Numbered from the stretch's first letter, positions 17,606 to 27,230 are shown. The stretch is DNA of 64,000 nucleotides from Micromonospora_I sp040659735 (GCF_040659735.1 NZ_JBFANZ010000013.1:76844-140843); one strand, 5' to 3'. A program made the numbers and translations. The notes: generated from the sequence alone by a model not told the origin.

Positions 17606-18136
17606 TCAGTTTCGCCCGTAGATGACGGTGGCGGGATAGTCCTTGTTGCAGAGCGGGCACCGGCACGGCCGCGGCCACGTCGCGGTCCGGAGTTGGTGCT
17701 GCTCGCGCAGGACCAGCCGCCGGTACGGAGCCTCGGGGTCGCAGCCGTACTTGGCCAGGTACGCGCGCGCCGCGCCATGCCAGGTGACGTCCATGGGCAT
17801 CCGCCCCCACAGTTCCAGTTCCCCCAGGAAGCCGTTGCACCCCGCGCACAGCAGTCCGCGCACGCAGCGGCCGCAGGTGCGTGCCCGGTTCGGGCAGCAA
17901 ACGTGGTCGTGGTCGACGCACAGCGGCGCCGGCTCGTCGGCGTAGTAGTTGCAGCCGCCGCAGATCGCGCACAGGCCCTCTTGCTCGGCGAGGCGCCGTA
18001 GGTAGTCCGTGACGGTCATCTTGTAGCCGCGCAGGGACTTGCCGGGCATCCTCAGGCAGCAGTGCGGCCGAGACCACGGCCATTCGCTCTGGTCGAAAGT
18101 GACCAGAGCGCGGACGAGCGGACGGTTACCGAGCAC
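17606..18136 (-). CDS. Endonuclease VII-type HNH protein
   Basis: A 176-residue protein of the phage T4 endonuclease VII superfamily. The helix MTVTDYLRRLAEQEGLCAIC leads into CGGC, then LCVDHDH with the catalytic His, and RGLLCAGCNGFLGE with the second zinc cysteine pair. A third CPLC pair near the C-terminus is unusual. GTG 18136 is the longest start; ATG 18049 (MPGKSLRGYK) is an alternative that keeps the whole domain. Endo VII proteins resolve branched DNA in phages; here it supports a phage or mobile origin of the region. No obvious promoter seen in 18137-18410, which contains only a 10-bp palindrome AACGATCGTT at 18285. Confidence 0.85.
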   Translation of the reverse strand: MLGNRPLVRALVTFDQSEWPWSRPHCCLRMPGKSLRGYKMTVTDYLRRLAEQEGLCAICGGCNYYADEPAPLCVDHDHVCCPNRARTCGRCVRGLLCAGCNGFLGELELWGRMPMDVTWHGAARAYLAKYGCDPEAPYRRLVLREQHQLRTATWPRPCRCPLCNKDYPATVIYGRN

Positions 18137-18410
18137 GGGTCAAGATTCGCACGGCGGCTCTCACCTGCGACAGATACGCGCCGCCGCCGGCGCGCAACCG
18201 GGGCGCCGGTAAGAAGCGTGTCACCAGATGCAAACGGTGTCGATGATGGCCGGCTTCGCGTGAAGGTTCGATCGGAGTGTCCGTAACGATCGTTCGTGAT
18301 ACACCCGGGTTTCGGCTACGTTTGCCCAGGTCAAACCTGCAACAGAGACCGTGTCTGCGCCTTCGTAACACCCTCGGGGTTTCGCGATACAGTCTCGGTG
18401 CATGCGACGG

Positions 18411-19487
18411 TCAGTGCGCGAGCGCCACCGGCACCGTCGCCAGCTCGATCCGTACCGCCGTGCCGGGCGGCAGATCAGCCAGCCGGCCGCTCGCCACCTG
18501 GGCGACGACCAGCACGTCGTCCGGGAGGGCGACGGTGACCCGGCTGGTGGGGCCGAGGAAGCTCGCGGCGAGCACCCGGCCCGCCCCGTCGGGATCGGCG
18601 ACCACGTCGACGGACTCGGGTCGGACCAGGGCGGTGACGGACCCGGCGCCGTCGGCTGCGTCGATCAGCGGCAGCCGGGCGCCGAGCACCTCGACCGCGC
18701 CGTCGCGCAGCTGCCCCGGCAGCCGGTTGCTGAGTCCGACGAAGTCGGCGACGAACGAGGTCGCCGGCCGACGGTAGATCTCCGCCGGGGGGCCGAGCTG
18801 CTCCAACTGCCCGCCGCGCATCACGCCGACCCGGTCGGCGATCGCCAGCGCCTCCTCCTGGTCGTGCGTGACGAACAGTGTGGTGATGCCGACCTCCAGT
18901 TGGATGCGGCGGATCTCGTCGCGGAGCTGCACCCGCACCTTCGCGTCGAGCGCCGACAGCGGCTCGTCGAGCAGGAGCACGCGGGGTCGGATCGCGAGCG
19001 CGCGGGCCAGCGCGACCCGCTGCTGCTGTCCGCCGGAGAGCTGGTGCGGGTAGCGGTCGGCATGGCTGCTGATGCCGACCAGCTCCAGCATCTCCGCCGC
19101 CCGGGCGCGACGTTCGGCCGCGGGACGGGCCCGCAGCCGCAGCCCGAACTCGACGTTCTGCGCCGCGGTGAGGTGCGGGAAGAGGCTGTACGCCTGGAAG
19201 ACCATGCCCATGTCGCGGCGGCTGGCCGGGACGGCGGTGAGGTCCTTGCCGTCGACCAACACCCGGCCGGCGTCGGCGTCCTCCAGCCCGCCGAGCACTC
19301 GCAGCGCGGTGGTCTTGCCGCAGCCGGAGGGGCCGAGCAGGGCGACCAGCTCGCCGGGGGCGACCTCCAGGTCGAGCCCGTCGAGCGCCTGGACGTTGCC
19401 GAAGCGGCGGGTCAACCCCTCAAGGCGTACGGTCACGCCGCGCCGCACTTCCTGCTGCCCAACGGGTGAAGCGACGGTGTCGGTCAC
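18411..19487 (-). CDS. ABC importer ATP-binding protein (iron/polyamine/phosphonate type)
   Basis: A 358-residue ATPase. Walker A GPSGCGKTT, signature LSGGQQQR, Walker B VLLLDEPLSALD and switch His in FVTHDQEEA are all intact; a C-terminal TOBE-like domain follows from about residue 265. GTG 19487 overlaps the permease stop (GTGA) and has AAGGAG 5 bases upstream. Last gene of a four-gene operon SBP-permease-permease-ATPase. The Q-loop, LSALDAKVR and TOBE layout place it in the FbpC/PotA/PhnT group, so iron(III), polyamine, thiamine or 2-aminoethylphosphonate are the possible substrates. Confidence 0.9.
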   Translation of the reverse strand: MTDTVASPVGQQEVRRGVTVRLEGLTRRFGNVQALDGLDLEVAPGELVALLGPSGCGKTTALRVLGGLEDADAGRVLVDGKDLTAVPASRRDMGMVFQAYSLFPHLTAAQNVEFGLRLRARPAAERRARAAEMLELVGISSHADRYPHQLSGGQQQRVALARALAIRPRVLLLDEPLSALDAKVRVQLRDEIRRIQLEVGITTLFVTHDQEEALAIADRVGVMRGGQLEQLGPPAEIYRRPATSFVADFVGLSNRLPGQLRDGAVEVLGARLPLIDAADGAGSVTALVRPESVDVVADPDGAGRVLAASFLGPTSRVTVALPDDVLVVAQVASGRLADLPPGTAVRIELATVPVALAH

Positions 19488-20308
19488 GGTGTCTCCTTCA
19501 TGACTCGTCGGCGGCGTCCGGGCCCGACGAGGGACAGCAGCAACAGCAGGACGAACGCGAGTACCAGCGCCGCGAGTGAGACGGCCACGGACATCGTCGC
19601 GCTGCTCTTGCCGAGCAGGTTGACGGCGACCTGCAGGTTGGTGCGGCTGAGCAGGGAGGCGATGGTGAACTCGCCGAGCACCAGCGCGACGGTGAGGAAC
19701 GCCGCGGAGAGCACCGCGGAGCGGATGTTCGGCAGCACGACGCGCCACATCACGGTCCCCCAGCCGGCGCCCAGGCTCCGGGCCGCCTCGGCGAGGGTGC
19801 GTACGTCGATCGCGGAGAGTCCGGCGTCGATCGACCGGTAGGCGTAGGGGAGGACCAGCACGGTGTAGGCGAAGGTGAGGGTCAGCGGGGAGCCGCCGAG
19901 GAAGTACGTCACCCATGCGTAGACCGGGGCCAACCCGACGACCAGCACGATCGCCGGGATGGTCAGCGGTAGCAGGCAGACGAACTCGACCACCCGCCGC
20001 AGCCGGGGCAGGCGTAGCCGCACCCAGATGACGGTGGGGACCAGCAGCGCCAGCATCAGGAGCACGGTGAGCAGGACGAGCCCGAACGACGCGGCTATCC
20101 CGGCCCCCAGGTCCGGATATGTCTCGCCGAGCCGCCCCCAGTCCACGAGCAGACGCCAGGTCTCCGCGGTTCGTCGTCCGCCCGCGCCCCGCGTGGTGAA
20201 CTCCAGCATCGCCAGCAGGGGCAGCGCGAAGAAGACGCCGACGACGCTGACGACCGCCCAGCGGAACGCGCGCTGCCGGCGTGCCCGGCGACGGATCAGC
20301 CCAGCCAT
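19484..20308 (-). CDS. ABC importer permease
   Basis: A 274-residue integral membrane subunit with about six helices. The ATPase-contact loop EAARSLGAGWGTVMWRVVLP is the EAA motif of binding-protein-dependent permeases (PotC/FbpB-like). ATG 20308 has GGAGG 8 bases upstream and starts inside the end of the other permease gene (13-base overlap). Its stop overlaps the ATPase start. Confidence 0.9.
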   Translation of the reverse strand: MAGLIRRRARRQRAFRWAVVSVVGVFFALPLLAMLEFTTRGAGGRRTAETWRLLVDWGRLGETYPDLGAGIAASFGLVLLTVLLMLALLVPTVIWVRLRLPRLRRVVEFVCLLPLTIPAIVLVVGLAPVYAWVTYFLGGSPLTLTFAYTVLVLPYAYRSIDAGLSAIDVRTLAEAARSLGAGWGTVMWRVVLPNIRSAVLSAAFLTVALVLGEFTIASLLSRTNLQVAVNLLGKSSATMSVAVSLAALVLAFVLLLLLSLVGPGRRRRVMKETP

Positions 20309-21216
20309 CGCGCGGTCCTCCGTTGCAGCAGGGCGTAGAGCGTCATGACGACCGCGACGACGCCGACCATGCCGAGCGCCATCGCCTTGCCGAGGTTCTG
20401 CTCGCCGAGGACGACCTCGCTGGTGAGGGCGGTGCGGATCTGCAGCGGCACGATCGGGCTGCCCTGGCTGACCAGCGCGGCCGCCGTGGCGTACGCGGAG
20501 AAGGCGTTGGCGAAGAGCAGCAGTGTCGCGCCGAGGAACGCGGGCGCCAGCAGCGGCACCGCGACCATCCGCCAGTACTGCCAGGTCGACCCGCCGAGGC
20601 TCTCGGCCGCCTCCCTCCACTGCGGACGGACGCCGTCCAGCGCGGGCAGGAAGACGATGACCATGAGCGGCACCTGGAAGTACGTGTAGACGAGCACCAG
20701 GCCGGGCAGGTCGAACAGCCACATCCCCCGGGCGTAGAGGTCGACGCCGAGGTTGTCGCGGAGGAAGACCGTGACGAAGCCGCTCAGCCCGAGCGTGGCG
20801 ATGAACGCGAACGCGAGCGTCACCCCGCCGAACTGGGCGAGCACGCCGGACACCGCGGTTACCACGCGGCGCAGCAGGCCGCCCTCGCGGGCGGTGACCA
20901 GGGCGTAGGCGAGGAGCCCGCCGAAGACCGCGCCGAGCGCGGCGGTGACGGCGGAGAGCAGGATGCTGCGACCGAACGCCGCGACGATGTAGCCGTCGGC
21001 GAGCGCGGCGACGTTGTCCAGGGTGAAGCCGCCGTTGTCGCTGGTGAACGCGCCGATCGTGACCACGAGGGTGGGGATGGCGAGGAAGATCGCGACGAAG
21101 GCGAAGAACGGTACGACGCCGAGCAGGCCGCGATGGCGGCGCAGCAGAGGGCGGGTACGGACCCCGGGCGTGGGGGCCACGGGGTCCGTACGACGGCTGA
21201 CGGCACGTGTGGTCAC
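20296..21216 (-). CDS. ABC importer permease
   Basis: A 306-residue membrane subunit, PotB-like. After a basic N-terminus it has about six hydrophobic helices and the EAA loop EAAESLGGSTWQYWRMVAVP. GTG 21216 lies 2 bases after the binding-protein stop; there is no strong Shine-Dalgarno, so coupled translation is likely. Confidence 0.9.
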   Translation of the reverse strand: MTTRAVSRRTDPVAPTPGVRTRPLLRRHRGLLGVVPFFAFVAIFLAIPTLVVTIGAFTSDNGGFTLDNVAALADGYIVAAFGRSILLSAVTAALGAVFGGLLAYALVTAREGGLLRRVVTAVSGVLAQFGGVTLAFAFIATLGLSGFVTVFLRDNLGVDLYARGMWLFDLPGLVLVYTYFQVPLMVIVFLPALDGVRPQWREAAESLGGSTWQYWRMVAVPLLAPAFLGATLLLFANAFSAYATAAALVSQGSPIVPLQIRTALTSEVVLGEQNLGKAMALGMVGVVAVVMTLYALLQRRTARWLG

Positions 21217-21218
21217 GG

Positions 21219-22343
21219 TCAGCCGATGACCTTGGCCCAGTTCGCCGACAGGTATTCCTTGGCCTTCTGGGTCTGCGCCTCGGTCAGGAAGACCGGCGTG
21301 CCGGTGGTCGCCGGCAGTTCGGCGTACGCGGTCTTGTCGATCGTGCCGGCCTTCTCCATCGCCTCGGCCCGGACCGGCCGCGCGCCGCCCTTGAGCCAGA
21401 GGTTCTGCCCCTCGTCGGAGTAGAGGAACTCCTGCCACAGCCGCGCGGCGGCGGGGTGCGGGGCATCGGCGCTGATCGCCTGGACGTAGTAGGAGCCGAC
21501 CACGGCGTTCGCCGGCACGACCGTCTTCCAGTCGATCTTGCCCTGCAGCTTCTTGCCCTGCCCGACGTTGAGGTAGTCCCAGTCGATGACGACCGGAGTC
21601 TGTCCCGATTCGATGGTGGTGGGCGTCGGGTCGACGGGCAGGAAGTTGCCGGCCTTCTTGAGCTGCGCGAAGAAGTCCACGCCCTTGCTGATGTCGTCGG
21701 CGGAGCCGCCGTTGCCGAGTGACGCCATGGCCACCCCGCTGAACGCCGCGCCGGCCTGGGTCGGGTCGCCGTTGAGCGCCACCTTGCCCTTGTACTCCGG
21801 CTTGAGCAGGTCGGTCAGGCTCTGCGGCGCGGGCACCTTCTTCGTGTCGTACCCGATCGACATGTAGCCGCCGTAGTCGTTGATCCAGGCGCCGCCGGCC
21901 TCCTTGAGCGCGTCCGGCACCTCGCTCCAGGTGGCGACCTTGTACGGCGCGAACTTCGCCACGTTGGCCAGCGCGACGGCGCCGCCGAGGTCGAACACGT
22001 CCGGCGCGGTGGCCTGCCCCTTGAGCTGGTTGGCGGCGTTGATCTCGTCCTGGCTCGACGCGTCGGGCTGGGCGGAGTTGATTTTGATGCCGTACTTCTG
22101 GGTGAAGGCCTTGGTGATCTCCCCGTAGTTGGCCCAGTCCGGCGGCAGCGCGATCACGTTGAGCTGCCCCTCCTTCTTCGCCTCGGCCACGAGCTTGTCG
22201 AGCCCGCCGAGGTCGGCGGCGCTGGTGGCCCTGGCCGCGTCGCTCGACGCCGAACTCGTGCTCGGCGGCGCGCAGGCCACGGTGGCCAGCAGTAACGTGG
22301 ACATCCCGAGCAGAGCGGTCCCACGGGCAATCGAGGTTCGCAC
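21219..22343 (-). CDS. ABC importer substrate-binding lipoprotein (PotD/AfuA-like)
   Basis: A 374-residue extracellular binding protein. The N-terminal signal ends in the lipobox LLLATVAC, so it is anchored as a lipoprotein. The mature part contains the type-2 periplasmic fold typical of spermidine/iron/aminoethylphosphonate binders, with TAPDVFDLGGAVALANV, LLKPEYKGKVALNGDPTQAG and a C-terminal GARPVRAEAMEKAGTIDKT. GTG 22343 follows AGGAGGA. First gene of the operon. The ligand is not determinable by eye; no tyrosine triad for iron is obvious. Confidence 0.88.
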   Translation of the reverse strand: MRTSIARGTALLGMSTLLLATVACAPPSTSSASSDAARATSAADLGGLDKLVAEAKKEGQLNVIALPPDWANYGEITKAFTQKYGIKINSAQPDASSQDEINAANQLKGQATAPDVFDLGGAVALANVAKFAPYKVATWSEVPDALKEAGGAWINDYGGYMSIGYDTKKVPAPQSLTDLLKPEYKGKVALNGDPTQAGAAFSGVAMASLGNGGSADDISKGVDFFAQLKKAGNFLPVDPTPTTIESGQTPVVIDWDYLNVGQGKKLQGKIDWKTVVPANAVVGSYYVQAISADAPHPAAARLWQEFLYSDEGQNLWLKGGARPVRAEAMEKAGTIDKTAYAELPATTGTPVFLTEAQTQKAKEYLSANWAKVIG

Positions 22344-23158
22344 CAATTCCTCCTTCTGATCGGTCCGCGATGGGACCGGGCACGTGCGTGACGAGCCCCG
22401 AGACCGTCCCGGCGGCGGCCGGTTGCCAACATCATTCTCATGCCGGGTGCCACCTGACAAGGGCAAAGGTGAACGGCGGGCGCCCTGCGGGGGAATTGTC
22501 GGAATCCCAGTGCGTCGTGGTCCGCGTGCCGGGATTATTCGGGCCAGCACCGGCGGTGACCGCGCGGTCACCGGGATCGCCTCCGATTCGGCGAGCCGGT
22601 GACGCGGCGTCAGCAAGGAGGAACGGGGGAGAGGTTCACGCCGGCGATGTGGAAGTCGCCGCTGTGGAAAGTGCTCAGGCATCGGCGCCGCCCGTTTCCT
22701 ATGCGGAAACGATTAGCAAGCGCCGTTTCGCGCAGCGGTGCGGCTCATCCGTCGATCGCGTGTCCGAGCGCTGTTGCTTATCGCTCGACTGGTTGCGCGA
22801 GGGCGGCGTCGTGTGGTCACGCGAGGGCGGTGTCGTGCGTAGCGGAGGCGGTCCGCGGACGGCGGTCGGTGGGGCCTGCGCGGCGAACCGGGGGCGCCCC
22901 GTTTCAGGATCGCCCCGACTCATGATTTGACGAGTGCACACGTCGGGCAACCGCCACAGTGGACGGTGACGGCCAGTCGCGTTCTCTCCAAATTAGAGCG
23001 TCAAGGGGGTGACGGCGGCGGTGCGGGGCGCTAATGTCTGCCCTTGTGCCGCGACGCCGGGAAGCGTGACGCGGCGCGCATCGACATTTCGCTGACACAC
23101 GAACGCAATCATAGGTGTCAATCATGGGTCGTGTTCGTGTCGGCTTACGGGAGGCGCT
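22344..23158. other. Long divergent intergenic region
   Basis: 815 bases without a convincing gene; short frames here have poor codon bias. On the minus strand TTGTCA and AATGAT about 18 bases apart, around 22435-22465, resemble a promoter for the importer operon. CGCGAGGGCGGCGTCGTG (22796) is repeated with one change at 22820. No RNA element was recognised; a TPP riboswitch was considered and rejected. The right end carries the conservon promoter and Shine-Dalgarno. Confidence 0.5.
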
Positions 23159-25702
23159 TTGCCCCGACACAGGTCCGAGCTGACGGTGCCGACGGCGAGC
23201 GAGACGCCGCCGGTCTCCGACGCCCCGGCGACGCAACAGGGCGGAACGATCCGACGGCGGCTGCTCGGCATCCTGGCGCTGCCGGTGCTCGCGGTCGTCG
23301 TGCTCCTCGGCTACGTCACCGCCGTCGAGGTGACCGACTACCGCACCTCCACCGCGACCACCCGCGCGGTCGGTCTGGCCCTCTCGGTGCAGGACCTCGT
23401 GCAGGAGTTGCAGACCGAGCGCGGCCTGACCGCCGGCCTGCTCGGCGGCAACGTCGGGTTCCGCGACGAGATCCCGCCGGCCCGGCGGCAGGTGGACGCG
23501 GAGCGCGCGGCGGTCGAGCGGCGCATCGCCGACGGCGGCGACATCGAGGAGCGGGTCGGCAAGGCGTTGCGGGAGCTCGACGGGTTGCCGGCGATCCGTT
23601 CCGCCGCCGATACCGGCGGCGCCGCACGCGCCGCGGCGTTCCAGTTCTTCACCGAACGGATCGCCACTCTCAACGGCGTCGACTTCGGGCTCGACGACGC
23701 GGCCGATCGCGCGTTGCGCCGGCACGTCGCCGCCCTCGCCGCGCTCGGCCGGGTCAAGGAGAGCACGGCCCAGGAGCGCGCCTTCCTCAACGGCGTCTTC
23801 TCCGCCGGCGGCTTCGCGAAGGAGGAGTTCCTCCAGTTCGCCGCCATGCGGGCGGCCAAGCAGTCGGCGCTCGAGGATTTCGCGCAACACGCCACCGCCC
23901 GTCAGAAGGCGGCCAACCAGTACGTCCTCGACACCGGCGCGGCCCGCGAGGCGGCCTACTTCGAACAGGTGGCGCTGGCCGCCGCGGACGGGCGTCATCT
24001 GCAGGTCAACCCGCAGTCCTGGTGGTCGGCGCTGACCACCGTGCTGGACGACATGCGCCGGATGCAGCAGTACGTGGGGTCCGAGATCCAGATCCGCGCC
24101 GACGTACGTCAGGTCGAGTCCGCCCAGCGGCTCGGCGTGCTCGCCGCTCTCGTCGCGCTCTGCCTGACCGGCGCCGTCATTCTGCTCGTCGTGGCGTCCC
24201 GGTCGATCACCCGACCGTTGGCGGCGCTCGCCGCGGAGGCGGACGGGCTGGCGAGCCAGCGCCTTCCCGAGGCGGTAAGCCGGGTCCAGGCCGGCGACAG
24301 CGAGGAGCCGCCACCGCCCCCGGAGCCGGTGCAGGTACCGGTGCGGGCCACCGCCGAGATCCGTTCCGTCGCGGACGCCCTCGACCGGGTGCAGGCCGTC
24401 GCCTACCAACTCGCGACCGAGCAGGCGCTGCTGCGGCGCAGCACCACCGAGTCCCTGGCCAACCTCGGCCGGCGCAACCAGAATCTGCTCCGCCGCCAGC
24501 TCGGCTTCATCACCACCCTCGAACGGGAGGAGGCCGACCCCGCCGGGCTGGCCAACCTCTTCGAGCTGGACCATCTCGCCACCCGTATGCGGCGTAACGC
24601 GGAGAGCCTGTTGGTCCTCGTCGGCGCCGCGAGCCCGCGTCAGTGGACGGCGCCGCTGCCGATCGCCGACGTGATCCGGGCCGCCGTGTCCGAGGTGGAG
24701 GAGTACCGCCGGGTGTCGCTGCGCCGTATCGACGACGCGTATGTGGCCGGCACGGTGGTGAGCGGGCTGGCGCACATGCTCGCCGAGCTGATCGAGAACG
24801 GGCTCAACTTCTCCCCGCCCGACTCCGACGTCGAGATCCAGGGGCGTCGGACCGGCGACGGCTACCTGATCGCGATCACCGATCAGGGGGTCGGCATGGG
24901 GGTTGACGACCTGGCGGGGGCCAACGCGCGGCTTCGCGGGGAAGGTGACTTCGTGTCGGCGCCCACGCGCTATCTCGGGCACTACGTGGTGGGGCAGTTG
25001 GCCCGTCAGCTCACCGTCGACGTCCAGCTCGCGCCGTCGCCGGTCACCGGCATCACCGCGCGGGTCACCCTGCCCGCGAGCGTCATGTCCGCGCGGCCAC
25101 CGATCACCCGCGCCGAGGTCGTCACGGCGACCACCGCGGAGCCGACCCCCGCCGTGGCGACGACGCCCGCGTCGAATGGCACGGACACCCCGCCGGCGCC
25201 CGCCCCGGCCAACGGTCCGTCCCGGGCCATCGCGTCCGGCCCGGCGCCGGTCGTCGAATACCTCACCGTCGCCGGCACACCCATGTCGACCACCGCGCCG
25301 ACCGCGGCCTACCCGCTGGTCGATCCGGCGCCCCCCGCCGCCGGCAACGGCATGACGGGCGGGCCCCGCGCCGCCGCGACGGGTGGCGGTGTGCCGGCCG
25401 GCGTCGGTCACGGCGGCGGCTCTGCGCCGCCCGACGGAGATCGCACCGCCAACGGTCTGCGCAAGCGGCTCCCGCGCAGCCGTCGGCCCGAGCCGGTGAC
25501 GCCGAGGTCGGAGCCGCCGCGCGGTGCTGGCGGCGCCCGCCCCGAGCGGCGTCCGGTGCTCGATGACTCGCCCAACGAGGTGCGCGCGCGGCTCACCGCG
25601 CTGCGCGCCGGGATGCTGCGCGGCCAGAGCGAGCGGCCGACGGCTGGCGGGCAACCCGGCGTCGACGGGCGCCGGCACCAAGGCTTGGAGGAGAGCCAAT
25701 GA
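23159..25702 (+). CDS. cvnA: Conservon sensor kinase-like protein CvnA
   Basis: An 847-residue membrane histidine-kinase-like protein. One transmembrane helix (about 33-57) precedes an extracytoplasmic nitrate/nitrite-sensor (NIT)-like helical domain (about 75-310), a second helix (about 325-345), a HAMP-like region and a C-terminal ATPase domain with LIENGLNFSPPDSDV (N box) and ITDQGVGMGVDDL (G1). A Pro/Ala-rich cytoplasmic tail of some 200 residues ends the protein. No clear phospho-accepting His is seen, as in other conservon CvnA proteins. TTG 23159 lies 4 bases after GGGAGG; a GTG at 23186 is an alternative. The stop overlaps cvnB (ATGA). Confidence 0.9.
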   Translation: MPRHRSELTVPTASETPPVSDAPATQQGGTIRRRLLGILALPVLAVVVLLGYVTAVEVTDYRTSTATTRAVGLALSVQDLVQELQTERGLTAGLLGGNVGFRDEIPPARRQVDAERAAVERRIADGGDIEERVGKALRELDGLPAIRSAADTGGAARAAAFQFFTERIATLNGVDFGLDDAADRALRRHVAALAALGRVKESTAQERAFLNGVFSAGGFAKEEFLQFAAMRAAKQSALEDFAQHATARQKAANQYVLDTGAAREAAYFEQVALAAADGRHLQVNPQSWWSALTTVLDDMRRMQQYVGSEIQIRADVRQVESAQRLGVLAALVALCLTGAVILLVVASRSITRPLAALAAEADGLASQRLPEAVSRVQAGDSEEPPPPPEPVQVPVRATAEIRSVADALDRVQAVAYQLATEQALLRRSTTESLANLGRRNQNLLRRQLGFITTLEREEADPAGLANLFELDHLATRMRRNAESLLVLVGAASPRQWTAPLPIADVIRAAVSEVEEYRRVSLRRIDDAYVAGTVVSGLAHMLAELIENGLNFSPPDSDVEIQGRRTGDGYLIAITDQGVGMGVDDLAGANARLRGEGDFVSAPTRYLGHYVVGQLARQLTVDVQLAPSPVTGITARVTLPASVMSARPPITRAEVVTATTAEPTPAVATTPASNGTDTPPAPAPANGPSRAIASGPAPVVEYLTVAGTPMSTTAPTAAYPLVDPAPPAAGNGMTGGPRAAATGGGVPAGVGHGGGSAPPDGDRTANGLRKRLPRSRRPEPVTPRSEPPRGAGGARPERRPVLDDSPNEVRARLTALRAGMLRGQSERPTAGGQPGVDGRRHQGLEESQ

Positions 25703-26124
25703 CCGTGGACACCCACACCGACCGGCACCAGTTCAACTGGCTGCTGGCCAACTTCGTCCGCCAGACTGACGGGGTCCGCGACGCTGTGGCCGTCTCCTCC
25801 GACGGGCTGCTGATCGCCGCGTCCGACGGCCTGGGCCGCACGGAGGGCGACCACCTCGCGGCGATCGTCTCGAGCATGGCGAGCCTCGCCCGGAGCGCCT
25901 CGCGGCGCTACGAGTTCGACGGCCTCAAGCTGATCATGATCGAGATGAAGCGCGGTTTCCTGCTCGTCTCGGCCATCAGCGGCGGAAGCTGCCTCGGTGT
26001 GCTCGCCGAGGGCGACTCCGACCTGGGGCTGGTCGGATACGAGATCTCGCTGCTCGCCGAGCGGTTCGGCACGTTGCTCACGCCGGCCCTGATCTCCGAG
26101 TCCAGACAGCACCTACCGCGATGA
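25699..26124 (+). CDS. cvnB: Conservon Roadblock/LC7 protein CvnB
   Basis: A 141-residue Roadblock/LC7-domain protein, with FNWLLANFVRQTDGVRDAVA and VSSDGLLIAASDGL at the N-terminus. In conservons these proteins act with the GTPase CvnD, probably as part of its membrane complex. Start and stop overlap cvnA and cvnC by ATGA. Confidence 0.92.
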   Translation: MTVDTHTDRHQFNWLLANFVRQTDGVRDAVAVSSDGLLIAASDGLGRTEGDHLAAIVSSMASLARSASRRYEFDGLKLIMIEMKRGFLLVSAISGGSCLGVLAEGDSDLGLVGYEISLLAERFGTLLTPALISESRQHLPR

Positions 26125-26567
26125 GTGATCCTCGGCAGCCCGACTCCCGGTTACCGGATCCACGAATGATCCCGTACTGGTATCCACGGCCCGTAGGCGC
26201 GGCGACCACCCCCGAACCGGAGACGCCGTCACCGGTGAGCCCCGCCGACGAACTGGTGGTCCGCCCGTTCCTGCTGACCGGCGGGCGGACCCGGCCGGTG
26301 AAGGACGGGTTGCGGGTGGAGACGATGCTCTCCGCCCAGCCGGCCGCGCTCTCCGCGCCGCTGCGTTTCGAGGCCCGACGCATCGTGGAGCTCTGCCAGC
26401 GCTCCATGTCCATCGCGGACGTCGCGGTGGCCCTGCACGTGCCGCTCGGGGTCGTCCGCGTGCTCGTCGCCGACCTGGTGGTCGACGGCTACGTGCACTG
26501 CGCCGAGCAGGGGGAGCTATCCATTGAGATGATCGAGAGGATCAGGGACCGTGTTCGCGCGCTCTAG
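26121..26567 (+). CDS. cvnC: Conservon DUF742 protein CvnC
   Basis: A 148-residue DUF742 protein. A proline-rich start leads to VRPFLLTGGRTRP, and a winged-helix-like second half (RRIVELCQRSMSIADVAVAL and VPLGVVRVLVADLV). It belongs to the CvnA-B-C-D complex known from Streptomyces. Its 3' end overlaps the cvnD start by 17 bases. Confidence 0.92.
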   Translation: MSDPRQPDSRLPDPRMIPYWYPRPVGAATTPEPETPSPVSPADELVVRPFLLTGGRTRPVKDGLRVETMLSAQPAALSAPLRFEARRIVELCQRSMSIADVAVALHVPLGVVRVLVADLVVDGYVHCAEQGELSIEMIERIRDRVRAL

Positions 26568-27153
26568 TCAACCGCCGCCCCCCGCGCCGACGGCGGTGAA
26601 GATCGTCGTGAGCGGGGGCTTCGGTGTCGGCAAGACGACGTTCGTCGGTGCGATCTCGGAGATCGAGCCGCTCGTCACCGAGGCGGAGATGACCGAGGTC
26701 TCGCTCGGCGTGGACGACACCAGTGACGTCTCGGCGAAGACCACCACGACCGTCGCGCTCGACTTCGGGCGGATCAGCTTGGACGAGACCCTGCTGCTCT
26801 ACCTCTTCGGCACGCCCGGCCAGGACCGGTTCGCCTTTCTCTGGGACGACCTGGTCGACGGCGCGCTCGGCGCGGTCATCCTGGTCGACACCCGGCGCAT
26901 CGAGGACTGCTTCCCGTCGGTGGACTACTTCGAGGAGCACGGGATCCCGTTCCTGCTCGCCATCAACAACTTCGACCAGGCGCGCCGCTTCGACCTCGGC
27001 GAGGTCCGGGAGGCGCTCGGCGTCGATGGCGACGTCTGCATCGTCAACTGCGACGCCCGCAGCCGCGAATCGGTGAAGCAGGTGCTCGTCGCCCTCACCG
27101 AGGAGGTCCTCGCGCAGCGCCTCGGGCCCGGCCGCACGGTCGGCGCCCGGTGA
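26551..27153 (+). CDS. cvnD: Conservon small GTPase CvnD
   Basis: A 200-residue Ras-like GTPase. P-loop GGFGVGKTT, G3 GTPGQDRF and a G4-like NNFD segment are visible. GTG 26551 lies within the end of cvnC. No cytochrome P450 (cvnE) follows; instead a betaine-type binding lipoprotein begins 77 bases downstream. Confidence 0.92.
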   Translation: MFARSSQPPPPAPTAVKIVVSGGFGVGKTTFVGAISEIEPLVTEAEMTEVSLGVDDTSDVSAKTTTTVALDFGRISLDETLLLYLFGTPGQDRFAFLWDDLVDGALGAVILVDTRRIEDCFPSVDYFEEHGIPFLLAINNFDQARRFDLGEVREALGVDGDVCIVNCDARSRESVKQVLVALTEEVLAQRLGPGRTVGAR

Positions 27154-27230
27154 CAACCACCCCGGGGAGAGCGACCCCGGTGACGGGCGCCGGGACCACA
27201 CGGAGATCCCACGAAGAGGAGACACTGCCG

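Noticed and set aside
12112..18410. tRNA gene or att direct repeats for the tyrosine recombinase
   Set aside because: Looked for cloverleaf TTCGAATC-type arms and for matching sequence at both island ends; found none, so no att site is claimed.
18137..18410. Promoter of the endonuclease VII-like gene
   Set aside because: A minus-strand TTGACC near 18335 has no -10 at a suitable distance; not reported as a feature.
22430..22475. TPP-riboswitch-like words near the importer operon
   Set aside because: A CTGAC/AAGGG/CACCC combination caught the eye, but the order and the conserved CTGAGA and ACCTGAT blocks are absent.
22599..22925. 108-codon plus-strand frame in the gap before cvnA
   Set aside because: Arg/Ser/Ala-rich composition and poor codon bias; no start signal; overlaps a local direct repeat.
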